Source: Xanthomonas campestris pv. badrii
GTDB lineage: Bacteria; Pseudomonadota; Gammaproteobacteria; Xanthomonadales; Xanthomonadaceae
Length of the DNA: 64,000 nt
Direction of reading: 5' to 3'
Assembly (NCBI RefSeq): GCF_012848175.1
Contig: NZ_CP051651.1
Coordinates: 372,001-436,000, forward strand
Shown here: in pieces, positions 51,111 through 61,042 of the stretch
How the letters are laid out: the number at the start of each line of letters is the position of its first letter
Position numbering within the stretch: position 1 is the stretch's first letter
Position numbers and translations under genes: made by a program
The notes under the pieces: generated by a model
The model's input: only the letters and a program-made list of their open reading frames with translations
The model's database searches: none
What the model was told of the DNA's origin: nothing

Positions 51111-52583
51111 ATGTCCGTTCGCAACAGCAGCAAGACACTACTCATGACCTTTGGTACCGCACTGGCGCTGTCGGCCTGCGGTGGCGGTGCCGACCGTGTC
51201 GCTTCGCCGGGCGAGGGCGCGTTTCCGCCCGCACCGGCACCCGCGCCGACCCCGGCGCCCACGCCTGCACCGACGCCTGCACCGGCACCGACCGGCCCGG
51301 CCGCCGATTGCCCGACGGGTTTCTCCAACGTCGGCACCATCGCCAACAACACCTTGCGCGCCTGCCAGCTGCCGGAAACCGTCAATGGCAATCTGGTCGT
51401 GCCTGCGCGCGCCGGTACTGCGTATTCCATCAGCGGCCGCGTCAACGTCGGTACCGACCGTGGCGGCAACGCCACCGCGCCGGCTGCTGGCAGCGTGCAG
51501 GGCATCCTGACCATCGAGCCTGGCGTCACCCTGTACGGTTCCTCGGGCAGCGACTACATCGTGGTCAACCGCGGCTCGCAACTCTTTGCCGAAGGCAGCG
51601 CCACCGCGCCGATCGTATTCACCGCACGCCAGGCGCTGGAAGGCCAGGTCAACGCCAACACCATCGGCCTGTGGGGCGGCATCGTGGTGCTGGGCCGCGC
51701 GGCGATCAACAACTGCCCGGGCACCACCGTGTCCGGCACGCCGGAGTGTCAGGCGCAGGTGGAAGGCACCAACGCGTTCTATGGCGGCAACAGCGCCACC
51801 GACAACAGCGGCTCGATGCGCTACCTGCGCGTGATGTATTCGGGCTTCGAAATTTCGCCCAACAACGAGCTGCAGGGCATCACCCTGGCCGGCGTGGGCA
51901 GCGGCACGCGCCTGGACTACGTGCAGATCCACAACAGCTCCGACGACGGCATCGAATGGTTCGGCGGCACGGTCAACGGCAGCCACGTGGTCATCACCGG
52001 CGCCGACGACGATTCGCTGGATACCGATGCTGGCTGGAGCGGTGCATTGCAGTTCGGCATCGTGGTGCAGCGCGCCGGCGGCGGCGACCGCATGAACGAG
52101 TGGAGCAGCCTGCGTCGCCAGCCGTATTCACGCCCGAAGGTGGCCAACTTCACCTATGTGGGCAATGCGCGCGCCGGTGCGGCAATCATGCTCAACCAGG
52201 GAACGCAGGCCGCGTTCTACAACTCGGTGTTCACCCGTCCGGCCGGCGGTACCGGCGATGGTCTGGTGTGTCTGAACATGGCCGACACCGACACCACGGG
52301 CACCTTCCACTCGGTGTTCTTCGCCTGCCCGACGGCCTTCGGTAGCGATCCGCGCGCGGCCACCCAGTTCGCAGCCGGCACCAACAATGTCGCCAACGGC
52401 GTGTCCACGTTGCAGAACACCTTCGTCAATGGCGCCAACGAAAGCGCCGTGCCGGCCTTCCAGGGCTTGAACGGGGTGAGCAGCTTCTTCCAGCAGGTGA
52501 ACTACATCGGTGGCGTGCGTGATGCCAACGACACCTGGTGGCAGGGCTGGACCTGCGGCCTGACCGCCGATCGTCCCTGCTGA
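51111..52583 (+). CDS. Large beta-helix-like lipoprotein, possible type II secretion substrate
   Basis: This 490-residue protein has a lipoprotein signal (FGTALALSACGGG) followed by a Pro/Ala linker with repeated PTPAPTPAP (about 40-65). The rest is rich in Gly, Asn and Thr and reads like a right-handed parallel beta-helix (LTIEPGVTLYGSSGSDYIVV, GLWGGIVVLGRAAINNCPGT, LDYVQIHNSSDDGIEWFGGT, HVVITGADDDSLDTDAGW). Paired Cys near the ends may form disulfides. GGAG precedes the ATG. It directly precedes a TonB receptor gene and lies upstream of the type II secretion genes. In Caulobacter a phosphate-starvation lipoprotein (ElpS, as I recall) is encoded next to and exported by its type II system, so a similar relation is plausible here. 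Confidence 0.8.
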   Translation: MSVRNSSKTLLMTFGTALALSACGGGADRVASPGEGAFPPAPAPAPTPAPTPAPTPAPAPTGPAADCPTGFSNVGTIANNTLRACQLPETVNGNLVVPARAGTAYSISGRVNVGTDRGGNATAPAAGSVQGILTIEPGVTLYGSSGSDYIVVNRGSQLFAEGSATAPIVFTARQALEGQVNANTIGLWGGIVVLGRAAINNCPGTTVSGTPECQAQVEGTNAFYGGNSATDNSGSMRYLRVMYSGFEISPNNELQGITLAGVGSGTRLDYVQIHNSSDDGIEWFGGTVNGSHVVITGADDDSLDTDAGWSGALQFGIVVQRAGGGDRMNEWSSLRRQPYSRPKVANFTYVGNARAGAAIMLNQGTQAAFYNSVFTRPAGGTGDGLVCLNMADTDTTGTFHSVFFACPTAFGSDPRAATQFAAGTNNVANGVSTLQNTFVNGANESAVPAFQGLNGVSSFFQQVNYIGGVRDANDTWWQGWTCGLTADRPC

Positions 52584-52660
52584 GGCACGGCATCGCGCGG
52601 CGGCCCGATGCCGTCGCGCGATGCGTCCCGCTTCATCTTTCTGTTGCCAGGGCTCCCACG

Positions 52661-55309
52661 ATGCGAACCTCCACTGTTGCCCGTCTCTCGCGGACGGGCC
52701 TGTCTCTTTCCATTTCCACCTTGCTGATGTCCGGCGCCGCACTGGCGCAGTCGACCACCAGCGATGCCGCCGGCGGCAGCAGTTCCAGTGCCGCCATTGC
52801 GCCCAAGCAACTCGACCAGGTCGTGGTGCGCGGCGAATACATTCCCGAACCGATGCTGCAGACCTCCGAAGTGGCCTCGTTCGTCACCCGCCAGGACATG
52901 GAGCGCACCGGCGACAGCAGCGCTGCGGTGGCGCTGACGCGTGTGACCGGCCTGAGTCTGTCGCGCGGCAAGTATGTGTATGTGCGCGGCCTGGGCGAGC
53001 GCTATTCGTCTGCGTTGTTCAATGGCTCGCCGTTGCCCAGCCCCGAGCCGATGCAGCGCGTGGTGCCGCTGGACCTGTTTCCCAGCGACGTGCTGCAAAG
53101 CGTGACCGTGCAAAAGACCTATTCGGCCGATTATCCCGGCGAATTCGGCGGCGGCGTGATCGATCTGCAATCGATGACGGTGCCGGACAAGCCGTTCCTC
53201 TCGCTCACCGTGGGCGGCGGCGCCAATAGCGTCAGCACCGGCGAGAAGGGCCTGACCTATTACGGCTCCGGCGATGACGAGTGGGGCTTTGATGACGGCG
53301 CGCGCAAGCAGCCGGGCGCGTTGCGCGATGCCATCGCCAGCGGGCGCCGCGTGGACCTGGGCAATTTCTCGCGCGATGACATCCGCCGCATCGGGCGCAG
53401 CATGAACAATGCCAACCTGTACGTGCTGCAGGAAAAGGACAGCATCGACCCGGACGTCAATGTGGGCGCCAGCGCCGGCTACAGTATGGAGATCGGCGAA
53501 GCCAAGCTGGGCATCCTGGCGGTGGCCAGCTACGACAACGAATGGCGCACCCGCACCGGCAAGCAGCAGGACGGCATCTTTGTCGGCGATAGCGTGGAGT
53601 TCAATTCCAACTACGATTTCGCCACCACCCGCAATAACGTGCGCAGCAACGGCATGCTCGGCCTGGGCTGGGAGTATGGCCGCCACACCATCGGCTGGAC
53701 CACCCTGTATGTGCACGATGCACTGAAGGTGGCGCGCAGCCGTGCCGGCCGCGATGAGCTGGCCGGTTTCGATGTGCGCGATGACAACACCGAGTGGTAC
53801 GAGCGCCAGCTGATCAACAACCAGCTGCTGGGCTCGCATGCGTTCGGCGAATACGACGACCTCAAGATCGAATGGCGCGCCGCGGTGGCCAACGCCAGCC
53901 GCGATGTGCCCTACGAGACCGGCATCCGCTACGAGTTGCTGGATGGTTACTGGGCGCACGACGCCTCCCGCGTGCAGAACTACACCCGCTTCAGCAAGGT
54001 CGACGACAAAGTCGCCAGCGGCGGCGTGGATGTGACCTGGCGCCTGCCGATCGAGCACGACATCACCGTCAAGAGTGGTCTGGCGTATCTGGACAACGAC
54101 CGTACCGCGTGGAGCCGCGAGTTCCGCTTCCTGGCGCTGGATGGCCCGTTGCCGTTCCTGAATCAGTATCAGCGCGTGGACTACCTACTCTCCGACTACA
54201 ACCTCAGCAACGATCTGCTGCGGCTGCGCGAGACCACCGGCAGCTTCGGTGCGGCGGCCTACGACGCGACCTTGAAGGTCAAGGCGGCATACCTGCAGAT
54301 TGAGGGCGAGATCGTGCCGACCCTGCGTGCCACCGTCGGCGTGCGTTACGAAGACGCCACGCAGGCGGTGCATCCGTACGACATCTTCAGCGGCATGCGG
54401 CAGGACAGCGTGGCGCCGCTGCAGAACAGCTACGCGCTGCCGTCGGCCACGGTCACCTGGAACTTCGCCGACAACCAGCAGTTGCGCTTTGGTGCCTCCA
54501 AGACCATCGCGCGGCCGCAGTTCCGCGAAATGGCGCCGCAGCAGTATCTGGACCCGGATATCGACCGCCAGTTCTTCGGCAACCCGTTCCTGGTCGACAG
54601 CGAGCTGGTCAATCTGGATGCGCGCTACGAATGGTTCTTCGAGCCGGGCCAGTACGTCACCGTCGGTGCGTTCTACAAGGACATCGACAAGCCGATCGAA
54701 GCCATCGTCAACGACGCGCCCGGCGGCGGCATCGTGCAGAGTTTCATCAATGCGCCCAAGGCCAACCTCTACGGCATCGAGCTGGAGGCCAAGAAGTATG
54801 TGGACCTGCCGATCGCTGCCGACTGGTGGGGCGACAAGCGCATGTTCGTCTCCGGCAACTACACGCGCACCAAATCCGAGGTGAGTGCCAGCGCCGGCGA
54901 CACCGTGCAGCCGTTCGGCTTCAGCGCGCCGGTGCAGGCCAACCTGTTCATTCGCGATGGCTCCGCACTGCAGGGGCAGTCGGACGACATCGCCAACCTG
55001 CAGATCGGAGTGGAAAGCGAGAGCACCAACAGCCAGGCCACCCTGATCGCCAACTACGTCGGCGAGCGGGTGTCGGCGCGTGGCCGCCCCGGCCAGCCGG
55101 ACTACATCGACAAGCCGGGCACTTCGCTGGATCTGGTGATCAAGAAAGGCCTGGTCTGGTCGGGCGATACGCTGTCGGTGAACTTCGCCGCACGCAATTT
55201 GCTCAAGACCAAGTACCAGGAATACCAAAAGGTGGGCAGCAACCGGGTGGACCTGTACACCTACCAGCCCGGCATCAGCTATGACATCAGCGTGACAGCG
55301 CGCTTCTGA
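52661..55309 (+). CDS. TonB-dependent receptor linked to the type II secretion cluster
   Basis: This 882-residue protein has a signal peptide (TLLMSGAALA). A TonB-box-like LDQVVVRGEYI is near residue 52. The plug contains VTGLSLSRGKYVYVRGLGER, VVPLDLFPSDVLQSVTVQKT and PGEFGGGVIDLQS. The barrel ends with SYDISVTARF. The YVYVRGLGERY and PGEFGGG motifs are those of a subgroup often found next to surface lipoproteins. It follows the beta-helix lipoprotein gene by 77 bp, and a strong terminator ends the two-gene unit. The ligand is unknown. Confidence 0.92.
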   Translation: MRTSTVARLSRTGLSLSISTLLMSGAALAQSTTSDAAGGSSSSAAIAPKQLDQVVVRGEYIPEPMLQTSEVASFVTRQDMERTGDSSAAVALTRVTGLSLSRGKYVYVRGLGERYSSALFNGSPLPSPEPMQRVVPLDLFPSDVLQSVTVQKTYSADYPGEFGGGVIDLQSMTVPDKPFLSLTVGGGANSVSTGEKGLTYYGSGDDEWGFDDGARKQPGALRDAIASGRRVDLGNFSRDDIRRIGRSMNNANLYVLQEKDSIDPDVNVGASAGYSMEIGEAKLGILAVASYDNEWRTRTGKQQDGIFVGDSVEFNSNYDFATTRNNVRSNGMLGLGWEYGRHTIGWTTLYVHDALKVARSRAGRDELAGFDVRDDNTEWYERQLINNQLLGSHAFGEYDDLKIEWRAAVANASRDVPYETGIRYELLDGYWAHDASRVQNYTRFSKVDDKVASGGVDVTWRLPIEHDITVKSGLAYLDNDRTAWSREFRFLALDGPLPFLNQYQRVDYLLSDYNLSNDLLRLRETTGSFGAAAYDATLKVKAAYLQIEGEIVPTLRATVGVRYEDATQAVHPYDIFSGMRQDSVAPLQNSYALPSATVTWNFADNQQLRFGASKTIARPQFREMAPQQYLDPDIDRQFFGNPFLVDSELVNLDARYEWFFEPGQYVTVGAFYKDIDKPIEAIVNDAPGGGIVQSFINAPKANLYGIELEAKKYVDLPIAADWWGDKRMFVSGNYTRTKSEVSASAGDTVQPFGFSAPVQANLFIRDGSALQGQSDDIANLQIGVESESTNSQATLIANYVGERVSARGRPGQPDYIDKPGTSLDLVIKKGLVWSGDTLSVNFAARNLLKTKYQEYQKVGSNRVDLYTYQPGISYDISVTARF

Positions 55310-55329
55310 TCGGCGGCGCGCAGGAACAT

Positions 55330-55376
55330 ACGCAAACGCCCGCTGTGCCATGCACGGCGGGCGTTTGCGTTTTTTG
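55330..55376 (+). terminator. Rho-independent terminator after the TonB receptor gene
   Basis: ACGCAAACGCCCGCTGTGC pairs with GCACGGCGGGCGTTTGCGT (19-bp stem, one mismatch, loop CAT), followed by a run of T. It separates the receptor unit from the secretion operon. Confidence 0.93.
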
Positions 55377-55390
55377 CCGTACATCGGCAT

Positions 55391-55448
55391 GTGTCGGCCT
55401 GTGTCATGCGTTTCTTCGAACTGACACATTGCTGCCGCATTCTGTCAT
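55391..55448 (+). promoter_or_regulatory. Upstream region of gspC with TGTGTCA-N15-TGACACA and CTGTCAT
   Basis: TGTGTCA (55400-55406) and TGACACA (55422-55428) form an inverted pair with a 15-bp spacer. A perfect Pho half-site CTGTCAT lies at 55442-55448. The 12-mer CCTGTGTCATGC (55398-55409) is shared with the region before the lipoprotein gene. Confidence 0.45.
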
Positions 55449-55470
55449 CCGTTCGCAATCCTCAAGACGG

Positions 55471-56286
55471 ATGTCTGCTTTGCAGCGCGTGTTGCCCTCG
55501 TTGAATACCGTCATGTCGCTGCGCGGTGCGCGCACGGCCGTGGCTTGCGTGCTGGCCGTGTTGCTGGCCGTGCAGGCGCTGCGCCTGGTGTGGCTGGTGG
55601 TCACGCCGATCGGCCCGGTGGGCGCGCACCAGCCTGCCACCGAGGCGACATCGGATCTGTCTGCGCTTGGCCGCGACGTGTTCTACCGCACTGTCGGCGA
55701 CGTCAGCAGCGATGGTGTCGTGCTGCATGGCGTGCGCGCGGGCGGAACCCACGCGGCGGCCTATCTCAGTGACGGCGAGGGCGGGCAGGGCGCCTACCGT
55801 GTTGGCGATGCGGTGCTGCCCGGTGTGGTAGTGCAGGCGATCGCTGCCGACCATGTGCTGCTGCGCACCGGTAGCGGCGTGCGCCGCCTGGCGTTGACCG
55901 ATGCCGCGCCGCAGGTGCCCGCCTCCACGGCACCGCTAGCGGGCACGACAACAGCAGGCACGGCCGCTGCGGTGACGTCGAACGTGGGGAACGTGGCCAA
56001 TGCCGCCGCTGCCGCTGGCGTGGATCCGCAGCAGCTGCTGAACACCGCCGGGCTGCGCGCAAGCGAGGACGGCAGCGGCTTCACGATCATGCCGCGTGGC
56101 GATGGCGCGCTGCTGCGCCAGGCCGGCCTGGCAGCCGGTGATGTGCTGACCCAGATCAACGGCCGCACCCTCGATGCCGAACACCTGCGCGAGTTGCAGG
56201 ACGAACTGCGCGGTGGCCAGGCGGCCACGCTGACCTATCGCCGCAATGGCCAGACCCACACCATGACCTTGAAGCGCCCGCAATGA
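55471..56286 (+). CDS. gspC: Type II secretion protein GspC (XcsC-like)
   Basis: This 271-residue inner-membrane protein has one membrane segment (about 23-45, VACVLAVLLAVQALRLVWL). The periplasmic HR domain (about 65-145) has the VSSDGVVLHGV and AYRVGDAVLPGVVVQAIAAD pattern. An Ala-rich linker leads to a C-terminal PDZ domain (about 210-271, GDGALLRQAGLAAGDVLTQI). GspC joins the inner-membrane platform to the secretin and helps choose substrates. A gspC at the head of the operon indicates the Xcs-type system; the Xps operon lacks this order. Overlaps gspD by 4 bp. Confidence 0.9.
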   Translation: MSALQRVLPSLNTVMSLRGARTAVACVLAVLLAVQALRLVWLVVTPIGPVGAHQPATEATSDLSALGRDVFYRTVGDVSSDGVVLHGVRAGGTHAAAYLSDGEGGQGAYRVGDAVLPGVVVQAIAADHVLLRTGSGVRRLALTDAAPQVPASTAPLAGTTTAGTAAAVTSNVGNVANAAAAAGVDPQQLLNTAGLRASEDGSGFTIMPRGDGALLRQAGLAAGDVLTQINGRTLDAEHLRELQDELRGGQAATLTYRRNGQTHTMTLKRPQ

Positions 56287-58361
56287 CTGCCGCTCGTCCT
56301 CTCTGGCTGCTCTCGGCCACGTTGTTGCTTGCACTGCCCGTCATGCCGGCCGTCTCGCTGCGCGCGGCCGATGCCCCGGCGGTGCGCCTGCAGGATGTGG
56401 ATCTGCGCGCCTTCATCCAGGATGTCTCGCGCGCCACCGGCATCACCTTCATCGTGGACACGCGCGTGCAGGGCACGGTGAACGTGGCGCGCGCGCAGGC
56501 CATGTCCGAGGCCGATCTGCTGGGCATGCTGCTGGCGGTGCTGCGTGCCAATGGCCTGATTGCGGTGTCCAGCGGCCCATCCACCTATCGCATCATTCCC
56601 GACGACACCGCCGCGCAGCAGCCTGGCAGCGCGGCCAGCGCCAACCTGGGGTTTGCAACGCAGGTGTTCACCCTGCAGCGCGTGGATGCGCGCAGCGCGG
56701 CAGAAATCCTCAAGCCGCTGGTCGGCCGCGGCGGGGTGATCATGGCGATGCCGCAAGGCAATAGCCTGTTGATCGCCGACTACGCCGACAACCTGCGGCG
56801 CATTCGCGGGTTGGTGGCGCAGATCGATACCGACCGCGCGGCGATCGACACGGTGGCCTTGCGCAATAGTTCCGCGCAGGAACTGGCGCGCACCTTGACC
56901 TCGTTGTTCGGCCAGGCCGGCGAGCGTAGCGCGGTGCTGTCGGTGTTGCCGGTGGAGAGCAGCAATTCGCTGATCGTGCGCGGCGACCCGGCGCTGGTGC
57001 AGCGGGTGGTGCGCACCGCGGTGGATCTGGACGGGCGCGCCGAGCGCCGCGGCGATGTCAGCGTGGTGCGCCTGCAGCACGCCAGTGCCGAACAGCTGTT
57101 GCCGGTGCTGCAGCAGCTGGTCGGGCAGACGCCCGGCAACGAAGCGCAGCCCGGGCAGGACACGCGTTCGACTGCAGTGGATGTGGCCGCGGCGAGCGGC
57201 GCTGCGCAGACGCAGGTGATTGCACCGGCAACAGGCAAGCGCCCGGTGATCGTGCGCTACCCCGGCTCCAACGCCCTGATCATCAATGCCGACCCGGAGA
57301 CCCAGCGCGCACTGATGGATGTGATCCGCCAGCTGGACGTGCATCGCGAGCAGGTGCTGGTGGAAGCGATCGTGGTGGAGATTTCCGACACTGCGGCCAA
57401 GCGCCTGGGCGTGCAGCTGTTGCTGGCCGGGCGCAACGGCACCGTGCCGTTGATCGCCACGCAGTACAACGGTGCCTCGCCGGGCATCGTGCCGCTGGCC
57501 GCAGCGGCGGCCGGTACGCGCAGCGGCAATGGCGATGACGATTCGGTGCTGGAGCAGGCGCGCAACGTGGCCGCGCAATCCCTGCTGGGTTTGAGCGGCG
57601 GCCTGATCGGCCTGGCCGGGCAAAGCAACGATGCGGTGTTTGGCATGATCATCGATGCGGTCAAGAGCGACACCGGCTCCAACCTGTTGTCCACGCCCTC
57701 GATCATGACCCTGGACAACGAACAGGCGCGCATCCTGGTGGGCCAGGAAGTGCCGATCACCACCGGTGAGGTGCTGGGTGCGGCCAACGACAATCCCTTC
57801 CGCACCATCCAGCGCCAGGACGTGGGCGTGGAGCTGGAAGTGCGCCCGCAGATCAACACCGCCGGCGGCATCACGCTGGCGATCAAGCAGGAAGTCTCGG
57901 CCATTGCCGGGCCGGTCAGCACGCAGTCGTCCGAGCTGGTCTTCAACAAGCGCCAGATCGAAACGCGCGTGGTGGTGGAGAACGGTGCCATCGTCGCGCT
58001 CGGCGGCCTGCTCGACCAGAACGATCGCCAGACCGTGGAGAAGGTGCCGTTGCTGGGCGACGTGCCGGGCCTGGGTGCGTTGTTCCGGCACAAGTCGCGC
58101 AACCGCGACAAGACCAATCTGATGGTGTTCATCCGTCCCACCATCATCCGCGATGCGGCCGATGCGCAGCGCATGACCGCGCCGCGCTACACCTACCTGC
58201 GCGATCGGCAGCTGGCCGATGGCGACCCGGAGGCCGCGCTCGATGCGCTGGTGCGCGACTATCTGCGCGCGCAGCCGCCGCAGCTGCCGGCGGGTCCAGC
58301 GTCGGTTGCATCGCCACCGGCGGCGACGCCTGCGCCCAGCGCACGTCCCGTGCAGCGTTGA
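56283..58361 (+). CDS. gspD: Type II secretion secretin GspD (XcsD-like)
   Basis: This 692-residue protein has a signal peptide (LLSATLLLALPVMPAVSLRA). The N0 domain contains VRLQDVDLRAFIQDVSRATG. N1-N3 repeats follow (ILKPLVGRGGVIMAMPQGNS; ELARTLTSLFGQAGERSAVL; LLPVLQQLVGQTP). The secretin channel domain (about 440-640) has the signature ARILVGQEVPITTGEV and GGLLDQNDRQTVEKVPLLGD. It forms the outer-membrane pore. The Cys-free C-terminus lacks an obvious pilotin S-domain. Confidence 0.96.
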   Translation: MTAARPLWLLSATLLLALPVMPAVSLRAADAPAVRLQDVDLRAFIQDVSRATGITFIVDTRVQGTVNVARAQAMSEADLLGMLLAVLRANGLIAVSSGPSTYRIIPDDTAAQQPGSAASANLGFATQVFTLQRVDARSAAEILKPLVGRGGVIMAMPQGNSLLIADYADNLRRIRGLVAQIDTDRAAIDTVALRNSSAQELARTLTSLFGQAGERSAVLSVLPVESSNSLIVRGDPALVQRVVRTAVDLDGRAERRGDVSVVRLQHASAEQLLPVLQQLVGQTPGNEAQPGQDTRSTAVDVAAASGAAQTQVIAPATGKRPVIVRYPGSNALIINADPETQRALMDVIRQLDVHREQVLVEAIVVEISDTAAKRLGVQLLLAGRNGTVPLIATQYNGASPGIVPLAAAAAGTRSGNGDDDSVLEQARNVAAQSLLGLSGGLIGLAGQSNDAVFGMIIDAVKSDTGSNLLSTPSIMTLDNEQARILVGQEVPITTGEVLGAANDNPFRTIQRQDVGVELEVRPQINTAGGITLAIKQEVSAIAGPVSTQSSELVFNKRQIETRVVVENGAIVALGGLLDQNDRQTVEKVPLLGDVPGLGALFRHKSRNRDKTNLMVFIRPTIIRDAADAQRMTAPRYTYLRDRQLADGDPEAALDALVRDYLRAQPPQLPAGPASVASPPAATPAPSARPVQR

Positions 58362-58365
58362 TGCC

Positions 58366-59853
58366 ATGAACACCGCGCGCGCCAGCATTTCGTACGCATT
58401 CGCCAAGCGTCACGGCGTGGTGTTGCTTGGCAGCGACACTGCCGCGCACATCGGCCTGCGCGAGGGTGGCGATGTGCAGGCCTTGATCGAGCTGCGCCGT
58501 GCGCTCGGCATGCCATTGCAGGTGCGCACGTTGGCGCCGGCGGTGTTCGATCGGCATGTATCGGAGATCTACGCCGATGCCGGGCTGGAGCAGGGCGTGC
58601 AGGTCGAAGCGCTGGACCTGCATGGCAGCCTGGATGCGTTGATCGACGACATCCCCACCGCCGATCTGCTCGACAGCCAGGACGATGCGCCGATCATTCG
58701 GCTGATCAACGGCATCATCGCCGAGGCCGCGCGGCTGGGCGCCTCCGACGTGCATCTGGAATCCTACGAATCGCGCCTGCGCGTCCGCCTGCGCGTGGAT
58801 GGGGTGATGCGCGAGGCGGCCACCTTGCCCGGCCGTATCGCGCCGCTGCTGGTGTCGCGGGTCAAGGTGATGGCACGGCTGGACATCGCCGAAAAACGCA
58901 TTCCGCAGGACGGCCGCGTGTCATTGGTGATGGGTGCCAAGGCATTGGACGTACGCGTGTCCACCCTGCCGACGCGCGGCAGCGAGCGGGTGGTGTTGCG
59001 TATCCTGGACAAGGAGCAGGGCAGCTTGTCGCTGGCACAGCTGGGCATGCCGCCGGCAGTGATGCATACCGTGCAGCGCGCCTTGCAGGTGCCCAACGGC
59101 ATCGTGCTGGTCACCGGCCCCACCGGCTCGGGCAAGACCACCACGCTGTATGCAGCGCTGAGCCTGCTCAACGATGGCTCGCGCAACATCCTCACCGTCG
59201 AAGACCCGGTGGAATACGCCATCGATGGCGTCGGCCAGACCCAGGTCAACGCACGCGTCGGCATGACCTTCGCCGCCGGACTGCGCGCCATCCTGCGCCA
59301 GGACCCGGACGTGGTGATGATCGGCGAGATCCGCGACACCGAGACCGCGCAGATCGCGGTGCAGGCCAGCCTCACCGGCCACCTGGTGCTCTCCACCGTG
59401 CACACCAACGATGCGGTCGGCGCGGTCACGCGCCTGCGCGACATGGGCATCGAGCCGTTCTTGCTGGCTTCCAGCCTGCGACTGATTCTGGCGCAGCGGC
59501 TGGTGCGGCGCTTGTGCATGCAATGCCGCAGTGCACGGCCGATCGACGCCGGAACGGCCCAACTGTTGGAAGCGCCGGCCGATGCGGCGATCTACACAGC
59601 GGTGGGCTGCAACGCCTGCCACCACAGCGGATACGTCGGGCGCGTGGGCATCTACGAGGCCATTGCGGTGGACGATGCGATGCGCCGCCTGATCGGCGAC
59701 AACGCCGATGAAGACGCATTGGCTGCGGTGGCCTTTGCGCGTGCACCGCGGCTGGGCGATGCCGCACGCGCGGCCGTGCTCCAGGGCCTGACCACGCTGG
59801 AAGAAGCGCTGCGCGTCACCCGCCAACAGGAAGACGCGTATGCCGCAGTTTGA
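58366..59853 (+). CDS. gspE: Type II secretion ATPase GspE (XcsE-like)
   Basis: This 495-residue cytoplasmic ATPase has an N1E-like domain (about 1-100). The core has Walker A GPTGSGKTT (251-259), the Asp box ILTVEDPVEY, the Walker B-type IGEIRDTETAQIA and the His box TGHLVLSTVHTNDA. A tetracysteine zinc site, CMQC ... CNAC, is present. It powers pseudopilus assembly. It starts 4 bp after the gspD stop and overlaps gspF by 14 bp. Confidence 0.96.
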   Translation: MNTARASISYAFAKRHGVVLLGSDTAAHIGLREGGDVQALIELRRALGMPLQVRTLAPAVFDRHVSEIYADAGLEQGVQVEALDLHGSLDALIDDIPTADLLDSQDDAPIIRLINGIIAEAARLGASDVHLESYESRLRVRLRVDGVMREAATLPGRIAPLLVSRVKVMARLDIAEKRIPQDGRVSLVMGAKALDVRVSTLPTRGSERVVLRILDKEQGSLSLAQLGMPPAVMHTVQRALQVPNGIVLVTGPTGSGKTTTLYAALSLLNDGSRNILTVEDPVEYAIDGVGQTQVNARVGMTFAAGLRAILRQDPDVVMIGEIRDTETAQIAVQASLTGHLVLSTVHTNDAVGAVTRLRDMGIEPFLLASSLRLILAQRLVRRLCMQCRSARPIDAGTAQLLEAPADAAIYTAVGCNACHHSGYVGRVGIYEAIAVDDAMRRLIGDNADEDALAAVAFARAPRLGDAARAAVLQGLTTLEEALRVTRQQEDAYAAV

Positions 59854-61042
59854 TTACACCGTGCTCGATCTGCGCGGGCGCAACCGGCACGGCGTCATCA
59901 GTGCCGACAGCGTGCACAGCGCACGTGCGCAGCTGGAACAGCGGCAATGGGTGCCGGTGCGTGTGGAGGTTGCGGCTGCGACCGCCAGCACGGCTGCGCG
60001 CGCAGCGCGCTTCAGCGGCAAGGATCTGGTGCTGTTCACCCGCCAGCTCGCCACGCTGGTGGAAACCGCACCGCTGGAGGAAGCCCTGCGCACCATCGGC
60101 ACCCAGTCCGAACGCCGCGGCGTGCGCCGGGTCACCGGCCAGACCCATGCGCTGGTGGTGGAAGGGTTTCGCCTGTCCGATGCGATGGCGCGCCAGGGCA
60201 ACGCATTTCCGCCGCTGTACCGGGCCATGGTGGCCGCCGGCGAAAGCGCGGGTGCGTTGCCGCAGGTGCTGCAACGACTGGCCGATCTGCTCGAACGCCA
60301 GGCGCAGGTGCGCAGCAAGTTGCAGTCTGCGCTGGTCTACCCGGCGGCGCTGGCGTTGACGGCCGGGGCGGTGGTGATCGTATTGATGACTTTCGTCGTG
60401 CCCAAGGTGGTGGACCAGTTCGATTCGATGGGGCGCGCCTTGCCCTGGCTGACGCGCGCGGTGATCGCGGTGTCGAACTTCCTGCTGCATGCCGGCATTC
60501 CGCTCCTGGTTGCGCTGGTGATTGCCGCAATCGCTGCACTGCGGCTGCTCAAACGCCCGGCACTGCGGCTGGCAGCAGATCGCGCCATCCTGCGCGCGCC
60601 CTTGCTGGGGCGCCTGATCCGCGACCTGCATGCCGCGCGCATGGCGCGCACGCTGGCGATCATGGTCAACAGCGGCCTGCCGCTGATGGAAGGGCTGATG
60701 ATCGCCGCACGCACCGTGGACAACCGCGCCTTGCGACTGGCCACCGACAGCATGGTCAGCGCCATCCGCGAAGGCGGCAGCCTGGCCGCGGCGATGAAGC
60801 GCGCGGGCGTGTTCCCGCCCACGCTGCTGTACATGGCCTCCAGCGGCGAGAACAGCGGGAGGCTTGCGCCGATGCTGGAGCGCGCCGCCGATTATCTGGA
60901 GCGTGAATTCGAGTCGTTCACCACCGCCGCGATGAGCCTGCTGGAGCCGGCCATCATCGTGCTGCTCGGTGGCGTGGTGGCGGTGATCGTGCTGTCGATC
61001 CTGTTGCCCATCCTGCAATTCAACACCCTGGCGCTCGGTTGA
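59840..61042 (+). CDS. gspF: Type II secretion platform protein GspF (XcsF-like)
   Basis: This 400-residue inner-membrane protein has two homologous GspF domains, each with the family pattern (FTRQLATLVETAPLEEALRT; RTLAIMVNSGLPLMEGLMIA). Three membrane segments sit near 170-190, 215-235 and 370-392 (LLEPAIIVLLGGVVAVIVLS). It is the rotor-like platform component working with GspE. Its end is directly followed by gspG. Confidence 0.95.
   Translation: MPQFDYTVLDLRGRNRHGVISADSVHSARAQLEQRQWVPVRVEVAAATASTAARAARFSGKDLVLFTRQLATLVETAPLEEALRTIGTQSERRGVRRVTGQTHALVVEGFRLSDAMARQGNAFPPLYRAMVAAGESAGALPQVLQRLADLLERQAQVRSKLQSALVYPAALALTAGAVVIVLMTFVVPKVVDQFDSMGRALPWLTRAVIAVSNFLLHAGIPLLVALVIAAIAALRLLKRPALRLAADRAILRAPLLGRLIRDLHAARMARTLAIMVNSGLPLMEGLMIAARTVDNRALRLATDSMVSAIREGGSLAAAMKRAGVFPPTLLYMASSGENSGRLAPMLERAADYLEREFESFTTAAMSLLEPAIIVLLGGVVAVIVLSILLPILQFNTLALG

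Noticed and set aside
56235..58406. Open frame of 723 codons antisense to gspD
   Set aside because: It is the mirror of a clear secretin gene and shows no domain or ribosome site.
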